Assembly (NCBI GenBank): GCA_937880065.1
Contig: CALFMA010000246.1
Location: 1 to 6,130 of the forward strand
Length of the DNA: 6,130 nt
DNA from: an uncultured Ruminococcus sp.
Lineage (GTDB): Bacteria > Bacillota_A > Clostridia > Oscillospirales > Ruminococcaceae
Direction: 5' to 3'
Of the stretch, positions 1 through 3,809 are shown one piece after another. Every line of letters starts with the position of its first letter. The first letter of the stretch is position 1. The position numbers were made by a program, and so were the translations under genes. The notes beneath the pieces are model-generated. The model ran no database searches and was not told where the DNA came from. It saw only the letters and a program-made list of their open reading frames with translations.

Positions 1-115
1 GGTACCCGTTCTCTCCACCTTGGCTTACGATAATGGCATCGCTTCCTATATTCATTTCCTTTGCCAGTTCCAGTGGCTCCTTTTGTACAGCAGCCACCAG
101 CAATTGCAATGTCAT
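1..115 (-). CDS. Probable glycosyltransferase, N-terminal fragment (runs off left edge)
   Basis: Only the first 38 codons are present, starting at the ATG at 115-113 and continuing past base 1. The start is well supported by a GGAGGT Shine-Dalgarno site at 121-126, five bases upstream. The peptide begins MTLQLLVAAVQ and continues through KEMNIGSDAIIVSQ. This pattern (a beta strand with LQLLVA, then a 'MNIxSDAIIVxQ' segment) resembles the start of family 2-type glycosyltransferases found in capsule and exopolysaccharide clusters of Firmicutes. Such enzymes add a sugar to the lipid-linked intermediate made by the initiating transferase. The gene lies 12 bp downstream of the sugar-1-phosphate transferase on the same strand with no terminator between, so the two are almost certainly co-transcribed. 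The catalytic domain lies outside the window, so the family call rests on the N-terminal similarity and the context. The sugar specificity cannot be judged. Confidence 0.7.
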   Translation of the reverse strand, partial: MTLQLLVAAVQKEPLELAKEMNIGSDAIIVSQGGENGY

Positions 116-127
116 ATTGCACCTCCG

Positions 128-1510
128 CTACTCACTTTTGCGTGAGTTCTCCATTTCCTGTTTCAAGGCAGTAATCTGTTCACTTTCCACACCCTCCGTG
201 CTATCCGGCCAGAATAAAATCTTCAATGTAAGTAACATCAGCTGTATATCCAGCCAGAGAGAATAATTCTCTATATAGGTTAAATCCAGTTTCAGCTTGT
301 CATAGGGCGTTGTATCGTATACACCCGTAACCTGTGCATAGCCTGTAAGACCTGCTTTGACTTTAAGTCTGAATTCGAATTCTGGCATTTCCTTTTTATA
401 AAGCTCCGTAAATTCGGGACGTTCGGGGCGAGGGCCTACAACGGACATTTCCCCTTTGAGGATATTCAGAAGCTGCGGGAATTCGTCAAGACGTACCTTT
501 CTGAGGAATTTTCCTATGGGAGTAATTCGGGGGTCATTGTCCTGTGCAAGCTGAAATCCGCCGATTTTTTCCGCATCGGTAATCATACTTCTGAACTTGT
601 AAATGTCAAATTCCTTTCCGTCAATAGTAAGACGCTTTTGCTTATATAGCACAGGGCCGCCGTCATAAAGCTTGACCGCCAAAGCTGAAATAAGCATAAC
701 AGGGGAAAGGAGAATGAGCAGAACGGCAGAAAATACTATATCAAAAGCACGTTTCACAATCTGCTGTTCAAAGTCAAGTCCATAGTTTCTGCTAAGCAGC
801 AGAGGAGTATCGAAAAGGCGTATATCATCAGCTCCTCTTATAATAATATCGGATATTTTTGGTGTGATATACGAACGCAGGGAATTTTCATAGCAGAATT
901 TCACGTAATTATTACGTTGTTCCGCAGGAATATCGCAGATAATCACGCCCTCATATTTTAATATAAGGTCACGGATTTTATCCTCGTCCTCGTTGATGCT
1001 GATGGATTCACAAATCATATACTTATCCACACGCTGACTCATTTTCAGTACAAGAGCTGCCGCCTGACGGCTGCCGTAGAGGATAATCAGCTTTCTTGGC
1101 GGATATATGAGGAAATAGAGCTTGTTTGTGAGAATAGTCCAAAGGGAGATGAAGCCTAAATCCGCCGCTGTCAGCATAAGCATAGGGGTAATGTCAAGGA
1201 AATGCCTGCCTATAAGGCTTATGAGGAAATATGCCACAATATCCACGCAGGTTATAGAAATCAGCTGTGAATAGAGCATGTCCGTTTTTTTCAGATAGCC
1301 CAGTTTAAATCCGCCGTAGGTTTTGAAAAAGACCCATACGAGTAAACAGTAGATGCCGATGAGAACCCAGTTACCACGGCGGTAATAGGGTAAAACAATA
1401 GTATCGCTGTAGTAAGTATACCACACAATACCGAAACCGGAAGTAAGGCTTATTATCAGTAATAACGCAAGGCAAAGGGAAATAAGCCGTTTAAATTTAT
1501 CTTTTTTCAT
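128..1510 (-). CDS. Polyprenyl-phosphate sugar-1-phosphate transferase (exopolysaccharide-initiating, WbaP/CpsE-like)
   Basis: A 460-residue membrane enzyme that transfers a sugar-1-phosphate from a nucleotide sugar to undecaprenyl phosphate, the first committed step of exopolysaccharide or capsule synthesis. The N-terminal third has about four hydrophobic segments (near 9-29, 47-64, 82-101, 108-134). A soluble nucleotide-binding-like region follows (about 139-225). The C-terminal catalytic domain (about 250-435) carries the family hallmarks: KRAFDIVFS at 253-261, the Ser-Pro of the re-entrant membrane helix at 269-270, YKFRSM at 304-309, the catalytic Asp-Glu dyad D342-E343 in RLDEFPQLLNIL, SVVGPRPERPEF at 356-367, and GLTGYAQVTG at 387-396. 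Length matches full-size bacterial-sugar-transferase proteins rather than the short PglC type. The start ATG at 1510 has a weak GGGAA site seven bases upstream but lies about 36 bases below a perfect promoter. The gene heads a polysaccharide operon with the glycosyltransferase fragment. The sugar (galactose, glucose or a derivative) cannot be told from the sequence. Confidence 0.93.
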   Translation of the reverse strand: MKKDKFKRLISLCLALLLIISLTSGFGIVWYTYYSDTIVLPYYRRGNWVLIGIYCLLVWVFFKTYGGFKLGYLKKTDMLYSQLISITCVDIVAYFLISLIGRHFLDITPMLMLTAADLGFISLWTILTNKLYFLIYPPRKLIILYGSRQAAALVLKMSQRVDKYMICESISINEDEDKIRDLILKYEGVIICDIPAEQRNNYVKFCYENSLRSYITPKISDIIIRGADDIRLFDTPLLLSRNYGLDFEQQIVKRAFDIVFSAVLLILLSPVMLISALAVKLYDGGPVLYKQKRLTIDGKEFDIYKFRSMITDAEKIGGFQLAQDNDPRITPIGKFLRKVRLDEFPQLLNILKGEMSVVGPRPERPEFTELYKKEMPEFEFRLKVKAGLTGYAQVTGVYDTTPYDKLKLDLTYIENYSLWLDIQLMLLTLKILFWPDSTEGVESEQITALKQEMENSRKSE

Positions 1511-1552
1511 ATTATAATTCCCATTAAAAGGTGTTGGTTTACAGATAAGATA

Positions 1553-1581
1553 ATTATATCAAATCTGCCATTGTATGTCAA
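1553..1581 (-). promoter_or_regulatory. Consensus sigma-A promoter of the polysaccharide operon
   Basis: On the minus strand, TTGACA (1581-1576) and TATAAT (1558-1553) are separated by exactly 17 bp, a perfect match to the housekeeping consensus at both hexamers and the spacer. Transcription would start near 1546, giving a leader of about 36 bases before the sugar transferase ATG. It lies downstream of the yabR terminator, so it makes the polysaccharide genes an independent unit. Confidence 0.88.
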
Positions 1582-1632
1582 TAGCTTGCGGCGACAAATG
1601 CAAATCCCCTGTCAAAATCCGTCGAAATCAAC

Positions 1633-1660
1633 AAAAAAGCGGCAGAAGCAAATCTGCCGC
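1633..1660 (-). terminator. Rho-independent terminator after yabR
   Basis: An uninterrupted 8-bp stem (GCGGCAGA at 1639-1646 paired with TCTGCCGC at 1653-1660) closes a 6-base loop. On the minus strand it is followed by six T residues (1638-1633). It begins 13 bases past the stop codon of the S1-domain gene and ends the yabP-yabQ-divIC-yabR cluster. Confidence 0.93.
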
Positions 1661-1673
1661 CATATAATTCAAT

Positions 1674-2114
1674 TTATTTTCTTCTTGTGCCGTTTTTTCT
1701 GTCGGTACTGCGTTTGAGGTCGCTGATTCGCTCCTCGCTTGACTGCTTGAAGTGTGCAAGCATATCGTCAAATGTCATTTCCGACTGGGGAATGGACTTC
1801 TTGGGTTCATAAACATTGGGCTTAGGTCTGCGGTCTTTCTTGAAAGGCTTTTTCTCCTGATTTTCGCTGCCCTCCTGTGCCGCTTCAGCCTTTTTAATTG
1901 AAAGGCTCACTTTGCCCTGTTCGTTGATGCCGATAACCTTGACTCTGACTTCCTGTCCCTCTGTGAGATGGTCACGGATAGCGTTTACGAAAGTGCTGGA
2001 TACTTCGGAAATATGCACCATACCTGTGCCGCCTCCGTCGATGTCAACGAAAGCACCGTACTGTGCAATTCCCTTTACTTTGCCTGTGTAGATTTTTCCG
2101 ATTTCAAGCTGCAT
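1674..2114 (-). CDS. yabR: S1-domain RNA-binding protein YabR
   Basis: A 146-residue cytoplasmic protein. Residues 2-75 form one S1 RNA-binding domain of the polynucleotide phosphorylase type, with GKIYTGKVKGI, then QYGAFVDI, GMVHISEVS and VKVIGINEQGKVSLSIKKA. A charged, lysine- and proline-rich linker (about 76-112) leads to a C-terminal motif with TFDDMLAHFKQSSEERISDL (114-133) and a basic tail, as I recall from Clostridia members of this family. The start ATG at 2114 follows AAGGAGTT (2132-2125) by ten bases. In Bacillus subtilis yabR lies directly downstream of divIC, and the same order is seen here, which supports the name. Its molecular role is not well defined; RNA or ribosome association is inferred from the S1 fold. 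It differs from the longer YugI/GSP13 paralogue mainly by context, so the symbol rests largely on synteny. It is the last gene before a strong terminator. Confidence 0.88.
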   Translation of the reverse strand: MQLEIGKIYTGKVKGIAQYGAFVDIDGGGTGMVHISEVSSTFVNAIRDHLTEGQEVRVKVIGINEQGKVSLSIKKAEAAQEGSENQEKKPFKKDRRPKPNVYEPKKSIPQSEMTFDDMLAHFKQSSEERISDLKRSTDRKNGTRRK

Positions 2115-2133
2115 ATGTATTTTTAACTCCTTA

Positions 2134-2162
2134 ATTATAATATCCTTTGTTCTTTATGTCGA
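2134..2162 (-). promoter_or_regulatory. Possible internal sigma-A promoter ahead of yabR
   Basis: On the minus strand TCGACA (2162-2157), one mismatch from consensus, is followed after 17 bp by TATAAT (2139-2134), all within the 56-bp divIC-yabR gap. The match is good, but the predicted start (about 2127) falls inside the yabR Shine-Dalgarno site (2130-2125). The transcript would have an extremely short or damaged leader. It may therefore be a chance match in AT-rich spacer DNA. Confidence 0.4.
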
Positions 2163-2170
2163 TTTTTTTG

Positions 2171-2506
2171 TCAATCTCTTGATGTGTCATAGAATCTGCG
2201 TTCATCGGGATAGGCGTAATCCTTTTCCTCCAAAGCGATACGCTCCATATATGCAGAAAGGTCATCGCTGCTGAGAGTACGCTGTAATTCGGCATTTTCT
2301 ATGTTGTAAGCGTCAATTTGTGCCTGTAAAGCCGCAAGTTCCGCTTCTTTATTCATACAATCCGTTTCGGTTGTAACGAACAGCACCGCACAGCCGATTA
2401 TAACAGCTCCTGCAAGAAGCTTGAACAGCATACTGTTGAATAAACCTTTATTCTTTTCCTTTTGCTTCTTAGTTTTTTTATTTTTTGACGAAGCCAATTT
2501 TGTCAC
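2171..2506 (-). CDS. divIC: Cell-division (septum formation initiator) protein DivIC/FtsB-like
   Basis: A 111-residue bitopic membrane protein of the DivIC/FtsB family, which joins FtsL and DivIB at the division septum in Firmicutes. The layout is typical: a very basic cytoplasmic N-terminus (1-22, many Lys), one membrane span (about 24-45), an outward-facing coiled coil (about 50-78, with EAELAALQAQI and NIENAELQRTL), and the family C-terminus (81-107). In that C-terminus, AYMERIALEEKDYAYPDERRF corresponds to the usual 'yiEriAReklgyvkpgE' signature. The start is GTG at 2506; an in-frame TGA lies just upstream, so nothing longer is possible, and the ribosome site is poor (purine-rich AAAAGAG only). 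The gene sits between yabQ and yabR, as in B. subtilis. DivIC is essential in B. subtilis, so expression cannot rest only on the sporulation promoter of this cluster; a sigma-A-type promoter is visible just upstream. Confidence 0.9.
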   Translation of the reverse strand: MTKLASSKNKKTKKQKEKNKGLFNSMLFKLLAGAVIIGCAVLFVTTETDCMNKEAELAALQAQIDAYNIENAELQRTLSSDDLSAYMERIALEEKDYAYPDERRFYDTSRD

Positions 2507-2534
2507 GCTCTTTTCTTTTCAATATACACATATT

Positions 2535-2564
2535 ATTATACTATATTTTACTGTTCTTTTGCAA
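2535..2564 (-). promoter_or_regulatory. Probable vegetative promoter of divIC at the yabQ/divIC junction
   Basis: On the minus strand TTGCAA (2564-2559) is followed after 18 bp by a perfect TATAAT (2540-2535). The -35 lies in the last codons of yabQ and the -10 directly after its stop codon. The predicted start is near 2528, about 21 bases before the divIC GTG. The same hexamer pair (TTGCAA/TATAAT) is used by the secG promoter in this window. It would supply the division gene independently of sporulation. Confidence 0.65.
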
Positions 2565-2996
2565 TAGGTGTAGAGCATTTTTATTTGATTTAACAGAGTT
2601 TTTGTTAATTCCTACAAATTTAACCATAAGGAATTCAGCAGGTTTAACAATGATGTTGAACAGGGATTTAATCAGCTGAACAATCCTCTCCATAAGCCGT
2701 ACAACAAATTTTCCCACGGTGAAATAATACAGGATAAATCCCAGTATACCGCCAAAAGCGTAGTATGCCCTAAGTTCCCCACGGGCTTCCGCCGAAGCGA
2801 AAGCCGAGAGAAAAACAGCGTAAGTTCCGAGGAAAACAGCGTCCTCAAGGAATACAAAAAAGCTGTGGTGGGGAATCACAATGCGGAGAGTTCTGAAAAT
2901 GTCGTAGTAAATCCCGAAAATTCCCCCTGCAATGCAGGAAAGAAAAAACAGCCGAAGTTCCTCGCTTATGGAGAAAAAGGTTTCGGGGACGTTCAT
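2541..2996 (-). CDS. yabQ: Spore cortex biosynthesis membrane protein YabQ
   Basis: A 151-residue integral membrane protein of the Spore_YabQ family. In B. subtilis YabQ is made in the mother cell, localises to the forespore outer membrane region and is required for cortex formation. Family features visible here are a first hydrophobic segment ending in GIFGIYYDIFRTLR (26-38), the FLED pair (49-52) at the second segment, GELRAY (73-78), and a glycine-rich third span (about 79-97, GGILGFILYYFTVGK). An amphipathic to hydrophobic stretch (98-128) and a basic, Asn/Lys-rich tail follow. The start ATG at 2996 overlaps the yabP stop by four bases (ATGA) and has GGGAGG at 3010-3005, eight bases upstream, so yabP and yabQ are likely translationally coupled. 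The yabP-yabQ pairing makes the assignment firm. The precise biochemical role is unknown. Confidence 0.93.
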   Translation of the reverse strand: MNVPETFFSISEELRLFFLSCIAGGIFGIYYDIFRTLRIVIPHHSFFVFLEDAVFLGTYAVFLSAFASAEARGELRAYYAFGGILGFILYYFTVGKFVVRLMERIVQLIKSLFNIIVKPAEFLMVKFVGINKNSVKSNKNALHLLQKNSKI

Positions 2997-3283
2997 CTGA
3001 ACAGCCTCCCAATGGCTGAAACAGGCTTTTTTCTGTCACGGTCACCGTAAACCGCTGACCATATATCCCCTGTAATCACCATATCTCCCGTTTCCACGCT
3101 CATTGAGTCAATGTGAAGTTCCCTGCCTTTAATTGTGAGTTCCCCCAGCTGTGTGAATAGGACAATTGTTTTTTCGTCGAAGCTGTCAACGTCGGTAATT
3201 CCCGAAATATTCATAGTTCTGCGGTTTTCCATTATAATGGAATGGTTAGTTTTCGGCTGTAATGATATGTTTTTTTCTTTCAT
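2993..3283 (-). CDS. yabP: Sporulation protein YabP
   Basis: A 96-residue soluble protein of the YabP/YqfC family, required in B. subtilis for efficient spore cortex formation in the mother cell. Nearly the whole length matches the family pattern: HSIIMENRRTMNISGITDV (14-32, with the invariant Glu-Asn-Arg at 19-21), VDSFDE (32-37), TQLGELTIKGRELHI (44-58), GDMVITGDI (66-74), a Tyr-Gly turn (79-80) and the C-terminal LFR. The start ATG at 3283 follows AGGAGG (3296-3291) by seven bases. It is the first gene of the leftward cluster and overlaps yabQ by four bases. In Bacillus the preceding genes are usually hup and yabO (rqcP); here the upstream neighbour is the divergent secG, so the cluster starts at yabP. 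YqfC, the paralogue in the same family, is the main alternative, but adjacency to yabQ settles it. Confidence 0.95.
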   Translation of the reverse strand: MKEKNISLQPKTNHSIIMENRRTMNISGITDVDSFDEKTIVLFTQLGELTIKGRELHIDSMSVETGDMVITGDIWSAVYGDRDRKKPVSAIGRLFR

Positions 3284-3315
3284 ATAAATTCCTCCTGTGC
3301 TGAGTCTTTCTCTCT

Positions 3316-3344
3316 ATTATATTCACGGGAGTTGTAACATATGC
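3316..3344 (-). promoter_or_regulatory. Candidate sigma-E (mother-cell) promoter of yabP
   Basis: On the minus strand GCATATG (3344-3338) matches six of seven positions of the sigma-E -35 consensus KMATATT. After exactly 14 bp, AATATAAT (3323-3316) matches six of eight positions of the -10 consensus CATACAMT. The predicted start is near 3309, about 26 bases before yabP. yabP is sigma-E dependent in B. subtilis. The embedded TATAAT (3321-3316) has no acceptable sigma-A -35 at 16-18 bp, which favours the sporulation reading. Confidence 0.6.
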
Positions 3345-3363
3345 ACAAAAATATGCTGAAAAT

Positions 3364-3398
3364 TTTTTGCGGATTTTTCGGGAAAACCCTTGCAAAAA
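3364..3398. repeat. Imperfect inverted repeat between the divergent yabP and secG promoters
   Basis: TTTTTGC (3364-3370) pairs with GCAAAAA (3392-3398). Inside it, GG (3371-3372) pairs with CC (3388-3389) and TTTT (3374-3377) with AAAA (3383-3386), around the loop TCGGG. There is one A-C mismatch and a two-base bulge. The right arm covers most of the secG -35 hexamer (3390-3395). It could be an operator or a DNA-level palindrome; no protein is identifiable, and chance formation in AT-rich DNA is possible. Confidence 0.4.
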
Positions 3399-3418
3399 CT
3401 TTTCAATTATGTTATAAT
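3390..3418 (+). promoter_or_regulatory. Extended -10 sigma-A promoter of secG
   Basis: TTGCAA (3390-3395) and a perfect TATAAT (3413-3418) are separated by 17 bp. The -10 is preceded by TGN (TG at 3410-3411), giving the extended -10 form. Transcription would start near 3425, leaving a leader of about 65 bases before the secG ATG. Confidence 0.82.
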
Positions 3419-3489
3419 TGTAATACTGATTAGAAAAAGTGCAATTTTATGAATTGCTGACAAATACGAAAATTATACGGAGGTATATT

Positions 3490-3747
3490 ATGGAATTACT
3501 GGAAATTATCGGAGGAGCAGTTCTCCTCATCGCTTGTATTGCTATCGTTGTTCTCTGCCTTATGCAGGAAAATAAGTCGGGCGACAGTATGACAAACGCC
3601 CTTACAGGTGCAAGTTCAGATTCATTCTATGGAAGAAATGAGAGCAGAAGCCGTGAAGCTGTTCTCGGAAGAATGACAAGAACAGCAGGTATTATCCTTT
3701 TCGTAATCACACTTGCTGTAAACATCATTCCGATTTTTACTAAGTAA
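3490..3747 (+). CDS. secG: Preprotein translocase subunit SecG
   Basis: An 85-residue membrane protein, the auxiliary SecG subunit of the SecYEG channel that stimulates SecA-driven protein export. Two membrane spans (about 5-25 and 65-82) flank a cytoplasmic loop. The loop carries the conserved glycine/serine-rich stretch (NALTGASSDSFYGRNESRSR, 36-55), which corresponds to the usual 'GG..elfG.nkar' motif, followed by EAVLGRMTR. Length is normal for Firmicutes SecG. I place the start at the ATG at 3490, which has GGAGGT at 3479-3484; the in-frame GTG at 3439 would add 17 residues but has no ribosome site. Transcription is from the extended -10 promoter about 65 bases upstream, and an intrinsic terminator follows the stop. 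The order secG-rnr is a common Firmicutes arrangement. Confidence 0.95.
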   Translation: MELLEIIGGAVLLIACIAIVVLCLMQENKSGDSMTNALTGASSDSFYGRNESRSREAVLGRMTRTAGIILFVITLAVNIIPIFTK

Positions 3748-3753
3748 TGAATT

Positions 3754-3783
3754 GCCCCGTGACCAAGGTCATGGGGCTTTTTT
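3754..3783 (+). terminator. Intrinsic terminator between secG and rnr
   Basis: GCCCCGTGACC (3754-3764) pairs with GGTCATGGGGC (3767-3777) over eleven positions, with one G-U pair. The innermost pairs probably open to give a realistic loop. Six T residues follow (3778-3783). It starts six bases after the secG stop codon and ends 26 bases before the rnr ATG, so any rnr transcription from the secG promoter must read through it. Confidence 0.88.
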
Positions 3784-3809
3784 GGTAATTCCGATAAAAG
3801 GAGTAAAAA

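Noticed and set aside
1..6. KpnI-type sequence GGTACC at the exact left end, possibly a cloning junction
   Set aside because: The glycosyltransferase frame reads through it in a family-consistent way, so it is more likely a coincidence of where the window was cut.
33..266. Plus-strand open frame opposite the glycosyltransferase fragment and the end of the sugar transferase
   Set aside because: It is antisense to two well-supported genes, has no recognisable domain and its composition fits a shadow frame.
1582..1632. Possible regulatory repeats in the gap upstream of the polysaccharide promoter (two GGATTT-like runs and a second TTGACA)
   Set aside because: The second TTGACA has no -10 at the right distance and the repeats are too short and imperfect to support an operator.
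2672..3050. Several short open frames on both strands within yabQ and yabP
   Set aside because: They overlap genes with strong family matches and good ribosome sites, and their own translations show no family pattern.
3316..3321. TATAAT upstream of yabP as a sigma-A promoter
   Set aside because: No acceptable -35 hexamer lies 16-18 bp upstream (the candidates are GCATAT-like), whereas the sigma-E pairing fits in sequence and spacing.
3439..3489. GTG at 3439 as an upstream start for secG, adding 17 residues
   Set aside because: No ribosome site precedes it, the added residues are not like SecG, and the ATG at 3490 has a GGAGGT site and gives the normal family N-terminus.
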